Part shown: positions 34,001-45,251 of the stretch, piece by piece
How positions within the stretch are numbered: position 1 is the stretch's first letter
How the letters are laid out: each line of letters begins with the position of its first letter
Assembly: GCA_014706295.1 (NCBI GenBank)
Contig: JACSVZ010000002.1
Span: 17,406,494 to 17,470,493, forward strand
Source of the DNA: Lycocorax pyrrhopterus obiensis
Taxonomy: Eukaryota > Chordata > Aves > Passeriformes > Paradisaeidae
Length of the DNA stretch: 64,000 nt
Direction of reading: 5' to 3'
Notes under the pieces: generated by a model
What the model was told of the DNA's origin: nothing
Database searches by the model: none
The model's input: only the letters and a program-made list of their open reading frames with translations
Position numbers and translations under genes: made by a program

Positions 34001-35615
34001 CTTTATGAACAACACTTAGATGCTTAATATGAATATGCAAAAAGCATGAATTGCTATGCAATGAATACACTGGTTTGAATTGTTCAAATATTAGTTCATG
34101 TTAAAGATTACATTTTTCTTAGTGTTGGCAGAAGAGGTTTTTTTTCTGTTAAATCAATTCATGCAGTCAACAAAAGACAAGTTTTTAAGCACAAGAGCCC
34201 TTGGGCTCTGAAATAGAAACAACAATCTTCAAAGCTAAATATGTATAAGAATAAACCCTCTAAATTTAATTTCAGTATGTTTATCAGTTAGCCAGTCTGT
34301 GAGAAAAGCTGCTTAATAGTAATGAAGGACATGAGGCTGGAAATCAGTGTGCCATAAAATCAGTGTGCCAATTGAATCCAGTTTTAGTTATGGAGAAGTG
34401 TTGGAAACTTTAGTTCCCAAGAGAGTAACTTCAATTCTTTATTTTTGAAGATACTTTGTGATATCCTCTCAGGTGGCAGAACTGAGAGCCATAAACATTT
34501 TGGAGAAGTGTTTTCTCACTGATAGGCATGTTATGTTATTTACCAATTGCTGTCTCAGCTCCTTGTTAGTTGTGGTTTAGTTCACCCATATAGTTTTCAT
34601 GAGGACATTTGATGCACTGGATAAACTCTACTAAATCCTCACATACACATGGATAGGATGTGTAGATTGTGATTGTACTTTTGAGAAGAGAAAGAAAGGG
34701 AAATAGTTGTGGTAATTGTAAAGGATATAAAGAGATATAAAGAAGGACATAAAGACAGATTTAAATTTTATTTTTCTACCACTGTCTGGTTCCTTTCAGT
34801 GTATATTGGTGGATAAAAGTGTTGTCTCTGACTTAACAGATTTATGAATAAATTTTGTATTATAGCATTCTTAATTTTTTAGGTAGGGTTTTAGTCTCAA
34901 GGTTTTATATATGGAGGATATGGTTTGGTTTATCTAGAAAGGTAATTCTTTGCACAGCATCATTCAAGAAGGGTAGTAGTTATTGAAATTATTGTTGATA
35001 GGGTCAGTAACAGTTAGGGTTTTTAGTCTAAATGATAAATAAATTGCCAATAGTTGTTACTGTAAATGTAGATTAGAAGGCGAATGCAATTGTTCAGATT
35101 ATTTCAAAGTAGTTTATAGAAGTTAAAGTATTGTGGAATCAGTCTGGTGACCATGGTCTGAACAAAGTCTCAATTACAGAAAATTAAGCTGGTGGTGGCC
35201 TGAAACTGCTGCTGAATTTTGCTGAATTTTGGCTGGGGTTCCAAGTAGTGTAACTCTTAAGGATTTAATTAATTTGGTCCAATTAAGATGATTACACACT
35301 ATTCATGTACTTATCTGTTATTTTTACATTGCAGTGACACTTAGCAAATGTAATATAAATTTAAAAATCAAGTAGTTTATGTACATACTGTTCTTACTTT
35401 AAGTTTTTCTCATTTATTTCCTTTCCATGTAATGGCACCAGGCACTGAAAAAGAACTGGGAGGAAATAAATCATGCATATCAGGGTCTTCCAGTACTAAC
35501 AGACACCATGTACAAGAAGATACATAAAGAAGAGCTAGAATTAAAGCTGAAACAACTGGAGCATGACATAGCAGCAATCGAGAAGCACAAAAATGTCTAC
35601 ATTGCAGATGTGTAA
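24972..35615 (+). CDS. ENKUR: Enkurin, complete gene, five coding exons
   Basis: The exons are 24972-25045, 28501-28646, 29776-29996, 31824-31970 and 35442-35615. All junctions are GT-AG, and the phases 2, 1, 0, 0 join into one 253-residue frame; human enkurin has 256. Enkurin is an axonemal inner-junction protein of motile cilia and sperm flagella. It was first described as an adaptor for TRPC channels, calmodulin and PI3K. Recognisable blocks are MGPAKVAVPSP (exon 2), SGLVPKY (exon 3), NYGVTP (exon 4) and KQLEHDIAAIEKHK (exon 5). The C-terminal enkurin domain is roughly residues 157-249 and is Lys/Glu-rich and helical. The start ATG has A at -3 and G at +4. Exon 1 keeps the proline-rich stretch but lacks the YNLIP motif of mammalian exon 1. 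The gene is in a head-to-head pair with THNSL1. Confidence 0.95.
25195..25656 (+). mobile_element. CR1 LINE, 5'-truncated, 3' end intact
   Basis: A classic avian CR1 tail. It contains 'agcctgaaggaggctcaggggtgacc', 'actctctacaactgcctgaa', the region around 'gggctgcccagggaggtggtgg', 'cctggaggtgtctaagg' and the end 'ttgattctatgat'. It starts only about 150 bases past ENKUR exon 1, at the downstream edge of the CpG island. It is 5'-truncated, as most CR1 insertions are. Confidence 0.92.
26610..26642. repeat. Perfect 14-bp inverted repeat, 5-nt loop
   Basis: Arms GAAGATGACACCTA and TAGGTGTCATCTTC flank the loop AGGAA. The arms are exact complements and stop at a T-T mismatch. It lies in ENKUR intron 1, outside any recognised repeat. 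Confidence 0.95.
28028..28120 (-). mobile_element. CR1 LINE 3' terminal fragment, antisense
   Basis: It begins 'aatcatagaatatgctgggttggaagggacc' and continues 'ggagtccaactcctg', the reverse complement of the CR1 3' end. Only about 90 bases remain. It lies in ENKUR intron 1. Confidence 0.87.
28501..28646 (+). CDS. ENKUR: ENKUR coding exon 2
   Basis: 146 bases, residues 25-73 plus one base. It starts after CTCTAAG and ends ACCAA|GTAAGTG. It encodes RYISKYREFV and the conserved MGPAKVAVPSPNDFLQKHSK block, nearly identical to mammalian enkurin. Confidence 0.95.
28647..29775 (+). other. ENKUR: ENKUR intron 2
   Basis: 1129 bases. The segment from about 29040 to 29460 is clearly GC-richer than its surroundings and may be an unrecognised repeat or old insertion. 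I could not assign it to a family. Confidence 0.8.
29776..29996 (+). CDS. ENKUR: ENKUR coding exon 3
   Basis: 221 bases, residues 74-147, starting after TTCACAG and ending AAAAAG|GTAAGT. It encodes KKNFINKNAV, KKPRPFCVDTRQGDK and EPSGLVPKYIKKK, all matched in mammals. An 8-base A run opens the exon and another ends it; both could show sequencing slippage, but the frame is intact. Confidence 0.95.
29997..31823 (+). other. ENKUR: ENKUR intron 3
   Basis: 1827 bases, about half of it CR1-derived (30300-31080), ending in a normal polypyrimidine tract and CAG. Confidence 0.85.
30300..31080 (+). mobile_element. CR1 LINE internal fragment (endonuclease region of ORF2)
   Basis: Conceptual translation across several stops and frameshifts gives DFTLLD, then DEPTSGNALLALLLKNEKE, then SLGGTDHVAVL, then LYFRRANSSLF. 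This follows the order of the C-terminal part of the CR1 apurinic-type endonuclease, where the catalytic motif is SDH; here it reads TDH. It is decayed and non-functional. The 3' tail typical of other CR1 copies is absent, so it is an internal piece. Confidence 0.7.
31824..31970 (+). CDS. ENKUR: ENKUR coding exon 4
   Basis: 147 bases, 49 whole codons, residues 148-196. It opens the enkurin domain with NYGVTPKYVTRRNEEMKR. The segment matching the mammalian IQ-like motif reads ILEQLKKKAMKTL, where human has IQENLKKAAMKRL. Confidence 0.95.
31971..35441 (+). other. ENKUR: ENKUR intron 4
   Basis: 3471 bases of AT-rich sequence with no recognised repeat family. An antisense open frame at 32479-32976 has no recognisable domain. 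A short perfect inverted repeat (AGAGCCC-TT-GGGCTCT) lies near 34194-34209. Confidence 0.8.
35442..35615 (+). CDS. ENKUR: ENKUR coding exon 5 and stop
   Basis: 174 bases, 57 residues and TAA. It encodes ALKKNWEEI and KLKQLEHDIAAIEKHKNVYI, the hallmark C-terminus of enkurin, and ends ...IADV against human IANNA. Confidence 0.96.
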   Translation, partial: ALKKNWEEINHAYQGLPVLTDTMYKKIHKEELELKLKQLEHDIAAIEKHKNVYIADV

Positions 35616-35794
35616 GGATTGTTATTCAGATATTGCCTCCTTTTTCCTTTCTCTCTATCCCAAGAAGTGCCTCTCTAAATTCTCAGAAGATGCTACTCTT
35701 AGCTATTTAGAAGGAAATACTCAACTAAGTATGTAGCTTCTTAGAAGAGTTGTTACATATAACTCTCATCTGTACAATTCCCAAAACATTTTGA

Positions 35795-35800
35795 AATAAA
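35795..35800 (+). promoter_or_regulatory. ENKUR: ENKUR polyadenylation signal (AATAAA)
   Basis: Canonical AATAAA 180 bases after the ENKUR stop codon. It is the first canonical signal downstream, so the 3'UTR is probably about 200 bases long. Confidence 0.7.
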
Positions 35801-38800
35801 ATCCTTAACTAAACTTTGAGTATAAATAATGAATTTAATTTATTATTCTTTGTAATTTTTATTAACTACTAAGATTTCTATAAACATTAGACAGAAAGCA
35901 TATAAAACACTGTTTCATATGTTTGGAGCGCATCTTTCCTTGCCTAGCCAAAACAAAGGGAAATAATTGGCTGCTGAAGACAGCTTGGTAAATAAAACTT
36001 CAGGATGGAATGGCTTCTGGACTACATATTAAAGAGCTGTTGTGCTTTACTTAAAAACTTGAGTGATTGTATTTCTAAACATCTTGGTTTCTGCATAACA
36101 TTTTGTGTACTCATTTTTTGTTACCAAAACCAATTTTTAATGTGGAAACCTATTATTATATAGACTTCACACAATACAGATACCACATGTAGCTGGCTGT
36201 GTGTTTTTACAAGTACATAATTCTGTAATACTATAGTAAATCTACAATTAAATTAGAAAAATGTGTTTGGACTGGAATTATGTGTGTACTGTTAGAATGA
36301 AAGCAATATACAAGCATCTGAGTCAAAACTTAGACAAAAATTGTATCAGCACCCTCTGTTGCAATTGTTTGCATAGAAGAAAAAAATGTTTTTCTTTCCT
36401 ACTGCTTAACCTTTGCTTCATAGAATCATAGATATTGTTTAGATTAGAAAAAACCTTTTTCAGTCAGTCAGAACGCAGCTTTTTCTGTATGGTATCAATC
36501 ACTACCACCAGCAGCTGCTGTGACATCATCGCATTTGACATCAGCAAAGGCTGGAGTAAAATATTTGAAATTAACAATGAAAAGCCATATTTCCCCGTAT
36601 GTTAAGTTCCTTTCCTAAATTTGGAGGGATTGGCTTTGAAGACTTCACAGTGATTCTAGGCTCTATTTCTTGTGAATCTTATAGTTGTCTATGACATGCA
36701 CTAGGAACATGTGGGTGAGCAGGAATGCGTATTTTCTTCTTTGTAACTTGCTGTTAATCAATCATGTTTATTTTTGAAGGATATAAGCTGGAAGAAAGCT
36801 GCAGATTAGTAAAATGTGGATTTAATGTACTTTTTACTCAAAAGAATGACACACTGTATATTTTAACAAAACCACACTTAATTATTAGCGCTTAATAATA
36901 CGTCACATTACCTTCTAGTAAAGTACCTGATGCCCCTCTTAAGAGATTAAATGTAATCAGAAAAGGCTGTTTCTTATGACTTGAAATAAAAAAAAATGTA
37001 TTTGACTCCAAAAGAGCATGCATTCCCACTGCTTCCCTCTCAGCTTTTACTTACTTGTAGAGTACATGGCTGATTTAGGTTAGGATCTGTATTTGGTTCT
37101 TCCATTTATTATCAGTGCTATCTTCATGAAAATGCAAAGTAGGTGGTGGCCTATCCCAAAATTTGGGACAAGCAGCTAGGCCACGCTTAGAAACATTCAT
37201 CATTCACCAGTAGAAATGGCTGCTTTTAAAAATTGTCAGAAGTATATTAATATTTTATTGGGAAATTAGGAAAGGATGCAAATGGGAAGGGATGCAAAAA
37301 GTATTCCTGCTTAACAGCAGAGGAAGAGACAAAAGCCAGTGTCCTTCTGTAGCTGAGTGGTCTGTCACTAGTGTCTTTCAAAAGTGCTATGGGGTTTTTT
37401 TCATGGGCCTCATATAGCTCTTTGCAGGTAGCTCTGCTGCATGCTCCCCTCATGAGACATGCAAATTGCTTGTCACCCTATGAAGAGGCTGTAGCTCCTT
37501 TTGGTGTGTATTCCATGGGACCTGCCAACACCTCTGATTATGGAAAAAAATATTCTAATGAAAATCATGGTAAATGCATGCAGAAGGATAGCGTTCTTAC
37601 TCTTTAGCTCTCTCTGGGAAGTTTGACAAAATAAATTTACAGAATCCAAAGGATGTAACTCTGTATTTATATGTTCAGGAAATGCCAGTAATTGAAAGTA
37701 TAATGTTCATGAATCAACTAATATGTACCATTGGTACAACAAAATGAAAAAGGTGAATAAACTCAATTGTTCAGATAGAATTGTTCCTTCGTAAAAGCTA
37801 TTAAATATTAACAGAAACAAGTCTGTCCACAGGCTAAAAAGTAGCATTACCAGTTGAAACATCCTTTAAATTCACTAGTCAGTTACTAATAATTAATGAA
37901 ATAACAAGACTATAACCAAACTGCTTCAGTACTTTCTAATCATAAAATTGGTAATTTTAAATTGTCCATATTAAATTGGATAACCGTAATAAAACATACA
38001 CAAAGTGGGGCGTGAATGCTCTATTGGTCAGTAAGAGTTACATTCCCACAAACTGAAAATACTTCCTGTTGGAAGTTGTGCATGACAAAGCTGTGTATCT
38101 ATTTTTTAAAAATAGCAACATGCAATTATGATGAATATCTCACTGGCTGTTCTTGAGAATGAAACTATTTATATTCAGGAAGGAAGGGATCAGATATGGC
38201 ATCATCACAAACCGAGGGAGTTCCTGATTGTATGGCTCCGATAGAACTGCCTCGAGCAAGCGTCAGCTGTGACAGGAGCGTATGGGCTCCATGTGGTTGA
38301 TCTTGGACCATGGTGGCTTTTTGGGCTCTGCATGCATTCCTGGGGACTAAGTCTGGGACAGTTCTCCAGAACCTTCCTTGCAGAGGAGTAACCTCATTCC
38401 CCTCACAAAACAGTAAGGGCAAAATTCAGAGGGAAAAATCCCTCACTGACTTCATTTTCCATAGTCTCTGTAGGTAGGTTTCATTCTGACCCTTTGTATA
38501 TTTTTGTGGAAAATTGGTACTGCAAACTGCTGCTGCGATCGCTCTGCCACAAAGCTAAAATCTAGTCCTTTTCACTGGCATACATTTCAGGGAACACAAC
38601 ATATCTAACAATTTCAGCCCTAATGAAGGCAGACATCTTTTAGATAAGAAAATTTCACATATATGCAAATTAATAGGGATCCTAGATAAGTGCTAGCCCT
38701 AGTCCACACTTTCATCCTCAGCTTTAGGATGCTTATAGTATTAATAACATAATTACAGGAGAAACAGGTGGCAAAGCCTGTTATTAAGGTTGTCTGACAT

Positions 38801-41800
38801 TTCCCATAGTCAAGGAAGGCAGCTGCTGAGCCCTGCAGCTGGCTGGCATTGTCCGCCCCAGGAACTAGGGGTGTATTGGGCCTGACCAAACCAAGAAGGA
38901 ACAGCCGTTTCTCCCATGAGTGACCATCCAAAGTGGTGATGTACACTTGACCACTGAATGCTTGGATTATAGGGTTTTTCATACTATCTCAATCTTCCCA
39001 CAGCTCCTTCTTGTCATGCAGAGTTATGAATAAATTCAGGGTTTCACCTTCCAGGCTAAGCAGTGGCATTATGGTGGGAATGCAACGTGAGTTATTTCTT
39101 GTGTTTTCTTCTTTACTGTTTAAAGGGCACTGATGTAAATGTGACTTCCATTTCACCAAGTTATGAAAAACAATTTTTTTGCACACTGTACCTCCACAAA
39201 TAGTTCTAGACAGGCAGACATAGCCAAATAGCTGCTATGTTCTGGTCTTGTTGATGCTGCTAGGAGAGGGAACTTCCATTCAGTCACAGTCCTAGGCTGT
39301 GGTGTTAATTCATTATTCCATGCTAGCCTCGACATTGCTTCCACAGCATGGAGAAATTTACACAAACATGCAAACGCTGGAATAACTTTGTCTTCAAATC
39401 TTTCCTCAAATGTCCTTTGCAATGGTGCCCACCAAAAATTTAACAACAGCTGAGCTGTTGGTGAGCTGAGACTAGGATTTATCTCGCTGACCTGTGCAGT
39501 TTCCTTGAACTCTCCTAGCACTGTAGCCTGCTGTTTCTTGTCTTAGATTGTTATCTGTCATGTGGATCATGTTTTTCTCTCTTTGCTTAGTGTCTGACAC
39601 GATTTTGTCTGTTAGTGAAGCTCATGTGTGCTTATAATAATAATAGTAATAAATATGATCATGTGGGCTTGAAGACCATGCAATAAGATTCATGTTGTTT
39701 ACTAAAAGGATCTGTTTTCCAAGAACCCTCATCTCATTTGTTTCAGCAACTGGAAAGTAGGAGTCGAAGAAAGAGAAATGAGATTTGAAGCACTTAACTT
39801 ATTCCCTGGAGCAATATGATTTATTCATGTCTTTGTCATAGAATGTTTTTGAAATGCAATGGTAAATTACTTATACCTGGCTTTTTCACTGGTAACCATT
39901 AATACTGCATTTCTCATTTTTGGGATTCCTGACTTAGGTAATTTGAGCCCATCTGTTTTAAATACAGGATATGTGTGCCTAAAGTTAGAACTCTGAGTTG
40001 AGCGTAGACAGCACTATGGAATAGTTTAAAAGCTATTGGTTACTCAATGTTATTGAGATAAATGTTTAATTTAGTCTTGGTAGGTGAGAGTCCCCATATA
40101 GAAAATTCAGGGGACTCAATCCTCTGATTCCAAGAGCTGCTGTAAAAAATGGACGAGTACCTCTAGAACTGTTCTTTTAGGTCCATTTTAAAGGACCTCA
40201 TGTTGCTTTGAGGTCAATATTAAAGCTGAGGAAGCAATGTAGTAATTCTCTCTTTGGAGGAAAAAACTCCAGTACTGTTCAACATGTGGCCCCAAGCACA
40301 GCACAAGGGAGAAACAACCACATTTTGCTGTTTGCTCAGGAGGAATAATTTGTCTTTTACACAAACAATAAAATTAGCAAATGGTCCAAATCCAGCATTC
40401 CAGCACCCTTGGGTAGCGGGTCATTCTGTGCCACAACAGAGCACAGAGGCTGGCCAGCTATGAATATTCACTGTCCTACACTGCAGGACAACTCTTGGGA
40501 CCAGACTCTGTTTTCCATACACTTTTGTTACTGCACTGTTTATTCTAGGCAAGCTGTGAAGTATGCGAAATTATATCAAATATAACTGAGCTATTCCGGG
40601 GAAAAAAAGCCCTTAAACTGTTACTTGTTTAGTTGTTTAAGACACTCAGAATTCTTTTGTTTGGCAGACTTTCCCAGATTTGTTTTAATAAAGAAAAAAA
40701 GAAAAAAAACATTAAAAAGAGGGATGAAGCCAAGTGAACAACCTCCTTTAAAAAGAAAACTAACAGTTAAATTCATTACATTGGGTGTGACCCACTATAT
40801 AGTTGCAACTCCCTGACTAGTTTTCATGGTCATGCATGATGAATTTGTCATAGGATATGATGTGAGTGGCATTCCTTGAAAATAATGCTTTATCATTCAG
40901 ACGTCAATACCTCTAAATAGCTGGTTAGGGCAAATATTTCCGTAGTATTATAAAGAATATGAAGTTTATTCTAGTATTAAAGGACAAGAGGAAATTTCTG
41001 TTTGCATTTCTTTCAGCTATAAGGACTCTATATTAATAACATGAACCTGAAAAGCAGGAAGGGTATCTTCAGGAGCCAGGAAATTGCAAAGTGAAGCTCT
41101 TGCTGCTCTAGTTTGGCACAGTGAGATTAATAACAAACAAAAATGTAATTTTGTATTAAAGATGTTTATCATAGACCAAATAAGTCACAGCCCAGGGTTC
41201 TGTCAAGCAGTGCCTAACAGTGATTTGAAGGTTATAAATACTTGAAAAAATAGACTAACATCTTGAATGGCAGCTTTTAGCCATTTTCTTGATATCAAAC
41301 TTACTCAAGTTAATTTTCAGAGCCTAAGTCAGTCTCACAGACTCAGTACAGGTTAACTGTGACCAAGTTTTCCTTGTAGATCTTAGATGCTGCAACTGCT
41401 TCAAACTTTCCAATTCCTCTGAACTGGAAGGTGGACAGGAGCCAGATTCCAGCCTGCAGTGCCGCTGTGTCACCTGCTCTAGTACAGGAGTCACAAAGAA
41501 CAATGTGCATCTCTTCTGCTGCACATCACATGATGCTCCTTAGCCCTGCTAATGGGACAGCTTTTCCTATGGCCTCCCTGTGTTCATGACTGTAGGGGAA
41601 TGGTTTGAAATGCTGTTTCACGTTCTCCCAGATGTCTGTGACACTGTCTGCCAGACATGTTCTGCCACACTCCGGGTCTCCAGCAGCCACCCTATGGACT
41701 GGGTAACTGCCTCAGGTAATACACAAGAATTCAAAATTCTGGAATATGTTAAAACTGGATATGAAAACAATTTAGAATTGCTTCCAACATGCCCTGAAGT

Positions 41801-44800
41801 ACTGTATGTATGCTAGACTTTTGCTTTTAATAATCTCTTCAGTAACCATTTTACCCAAAAATGTCTTTCTTTGCCACAACTGGGGGGGTGTGTGTGCTGT
41901 AGCTTACCTTGTAACCACTAAGAAATGCAAGTTTATTCTTGATAAGATTGTTTACAGTTCTGCTGTTCACATAACAGCTGCATCGACAGGCAGAACCAGA
42001 ATAAGAGCTCTTACTTCATCCCCTAATTGGCAAGCTTCTACCTAGGTAAGCCATACCTATTGAAATATTCTGGATTTTCATGATTTTCTTGTCTAGTTTT
42101 GGTGTTTACATATTAAACTGAGTTGTCAAATGTTTGTTATAGCGTCTTGGAAGCAGAATACACAATGCAGTTGCAAAGGTTGCTTACAGGTAACTCCATA
42201 ATAATATTTGTCTTGGACTGCTTTCTTGGCATATCCCTGCCCCCAGCCTTCAGTCTTTCTTTACATTAGAGTTGTAAAAGGGTGGGTATGTCCTACTTTT
42301 ATCAGTAACCCGGTAAGAGAGGAATAGATGCCTAATTGAAATTATAAAGTTGTGTAAAGGCCAAAGATATAAATAAATTCACAAGGGGTTTGCATATAAG
42401 TCTTAACTCTGCTTTGTTTCTCTGTGTGTCGCTTCTTCTATCTGCTCCTTTATGGCTCTTGGCTATGTGTCCAGACCTACCCAGTCCTACTTGTTAGTTT
42501 TATCTACCCTTATTTTCTTTGTTCTTTTCCCCTTTGATCATTTCCCATGGCTGTATATCTAGAAATGTTTATTCTTTTCCTCCTATTTTTAGTTCATAAA
42601 CAAACAGCTAAATGAAGATAGTAAGAACATTCTTCAGAATATTTATAGGCTTTTTCATAGTTAAGCCCCAAATATCATGTTTTCACTAATCATATTTTGG
42701 CCCTAATTAAAATAAGTTTTGAAAGTCTACTGTAAATTCATTCATTCTATACCAGTTCATACTGTAAAAAAAAAAAGTAAACATTCAGTAAGTATACATT
42801 CCTCCATTAGAAAATCCTTAGCAGCTTCATTTCCATCATGCACAAAGAATGTCACTAATTCTAGTTTCTACTAATTCTGTGAATTCACAGAACCACAAAT
42901 TTGTCTCATTTGCAACAAAACGAAACAAAATGTATTACATTTTGTGCCAATGAAAAAATCTTGCATGGAGAAGAACAGCCTTGTGGGTTGTGCATGTGGC
43001 TGCTGATAGCAGTACTACCAAAGTGTTCCCCAGCTAAATTTATCTAGTTTTTCATTTCCTTACTCATATTTATTGTTATTAGCAAGACATGACACTTCAT
43101 TACACTCCTTAAGCGAGCCCTGCAAAATTGCTGGAAGATAAGAATACCAAAACAAAGACTTGACAAACACAGTCATCCAATCTTGATGGGAAGAACAAAC
43201 ATCTCTTGCTTAAGTTTTCCAGCACAATGCTGGAAGAATTTATTTTTTAGTGTCTTGTTCATGTTAATGTTTTTCAAAGCCTTAAGCTTCTGTCTGCAGT
43301 GTAGTCAGAACTATCTCTTGTATTGCAGTAGTCTGATAAAGAGCATGGTTAAAAGTACAGAAAACTCTGTAAATAGTAACCCAAATAGTCTGAAAGGTAG
43401 AAGAAACCAGTCCTCATATAGAAGTGGCAGAATTGATGTGAGTTTCTAGCTGTAATCTAAATAGCTTCAGATCCATAGAGTTCAGCTCTGTGATATAAAT
43501 GTAGCAGCAGCTTTATTGGTAACTTGGTGGTAACTGATTCAGACTGTGCTAGCTTTAGGGTGAATATGGGCTTTAGGAGAGATTCTTGCCCACGTTCAGA
43601 CAAGAAGAATCTTCAAATCCTGAAAAGTGATTGTGAATACAAATCAGGCCATTTAACCCAAAGTTCAGATGAAATATTAAACTTGCTTTCTCAATAGTTG
43701 TATGAAATGCTGACGTAATTGAAATGCAAATCTATTTAGGGATTTTGTCCATTATGAAAATCCCCTATGTATTTTACAAAAATATTTTTATTTACTCTTT
43801 GTAGTTTTGTACAAGTCTGCATATGCTCTTTGTCAAATTCACTACTTATTATTTTACAGCACTGTGAACAGGAACCATTTTTTCCCAGCACACTTTAGTC
43901 TTCATTTACAGGCTTTGAGGCAGATATATTCTGGAGTGGACTTCTGACACTTTGTAAACATGGTCTTTTGTTCTTTCAGACATGTTGTCTATTGTAGCAA
44001 CAGTTCTTTAAAGAATAGTTCCTTAATTCATCAAGAAGCAAACACACCTGGTTTCATATAAGAAACAAAGCATTTATCACAAAATAATCTTCAATTGCTC
44101 TAGTACTTAGCCAGATTTTAATAAATGATTCATTTATAGGAGCCATCTTAACACCAGATTCCTAGGAATTGTCCTATCAGTTCTAATGTAAGTGCACTAA
44201 CAGGATGCACCTTAAAACTAGCCAACATTGGACACCAAACTCCCGATGTAGACATACCCATAGTGCTCCCTGGATCCATCTGTTGTGACCTACAAGTGTC
44301 AGTGGCCACTTTCTAGAATAGTAGTGTATCAACCTGAAATGTTTACTACTCGGTCGGTGAGAGCCCCTCAGGTACCACCAAGCATATTTCATTATGTCCA
44401 GGTCTCCCCTAAGAGCAACTTTTTCTTCCTTTAATATTTTCTCGTATAAGAGTGGCAGAATTCTACCAGCTGTGTATTTGACAGATTGATACCAGAAATT
44501 ATAACCAACTTTTAATTTCAAGAATGCGAAAAGCTCTATTTTTATCCACAGTGGGCAGAGAGGCTGTTGGTATTTTCCCCCAAAGACAGGATACAAAAAG
44601 GATAGAGCAAGTCCAAATTTGCACTTCTTATATGGGAACATAAAGGTAGGCAATGATCAGGGTAAGCCAGGAAAAAAACAAGCTCCTTCTCCTCTGAGAA
44701 GACAGTGAGGCAGTGAAAGCAAAATATTAATAATAATTTTAACAGAATTGGAAGGGGGTGGCAGAAAGCTGCGTTGTTCCTGGTGCATGATCTGTTTTCC

Positions 44801-45104
44801 TCCAACTGCACAGGCGGCATAGGCAACATGGGCATGGGCTGGGGGCAATGGGAAGACATAGCTCCAGCATGTGCACGGTGGTGGGGAAGGAGCAGCAACT
44901 CCAGCAGACAGCGAGGATGGAAAGTATGATTACTGAACTGTTGGAAATTTGCTTTATTCTCTCCTGGAGTATAAGCAAAATCCTGTTAAAACGGCAGTTT
45001 AAACCACACCAGCTAAATCTTACCTACTAACACAGGCCAGGCCCCTTGGTCAGCCCTGCCCAAGACTTTCCACCATCCCGACCGTACCTACACCTGCACA
45101 GCTT
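35801..45104. other. Intergenic between ENKUR and PRTFDC1
   Basis: 9.3 kb with no recognised gene. It contains a short CR1 end near 36420 and several short unassigned frames (38165-38422, 38620-38982, 39153-39521 and 44183-44653, all minus). None of these shows a domain, signal peptide or splice context I recognise. Confidence 0.55.
36419..36490 (-). mobile_element. Probable CR1 3' end remnant, antisense
   Basis: It begins 'catagaatcatagatattgtttagattagaaaaaacc', resembling the reverse complement of a CR1 terminus. It is strongly diverged and the far end is unclear. Confidence 0.5.
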
Positions 45105-45108
45105 CCAT

Positions 45109-45136
45109 CCCGCATGCCGCATGCCGCATCCCGCAC
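45109..45136. repeat. 7-bp tandem repeat (SCCGCAY), 4 copies
   Basis: The units CCCGCAT, GCCGCAT, GCCGCAT and CCCGCAC lie head to tail about 70-100 bases upstream of the PRTFDC1 start codon, inside the CpG island. Confidence 0.8.
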
Positions 45137-45206
45137 CCGCTGCCGCCGCGCTCCCCCGGCGCGGCCCCGCCCCGCCGCAGCCCCTCGGGCGGGCGCGCGC
45201 GGGAAC

Positions 45207-45251
45207 ATGGCCGGGCAGGGCGGGAGCAGCGCTGGAGGCCGCGGCGTTGTG
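45207..45251 (+). CDS. PRTFDC1: PRTFDC1 coding exon 1
   Basis: 45 bases encode [15 protein letters not shown], ending GTTGTG|GTAAAT in phase 0. Human exon 1 likewise begins MAG and ends GRGVV. The ATG lies in a GGGAACATGG context. Confidence 0.9.

Noticed and set aside
39153..39521. 122-codon minus-strand frame between ENKUR and PRTFDC1
   Set aside because: Unrecognised, with no splice sites or neighbouring collinear frames to suggest a gene or pseudogene.
44183..44653. 156-codon minus-strand frame upstream of PRTFDC1
   Set aside because: No recognisable family or promoter. It has a few basic and aromatic clusters but nothing that supports a gene.
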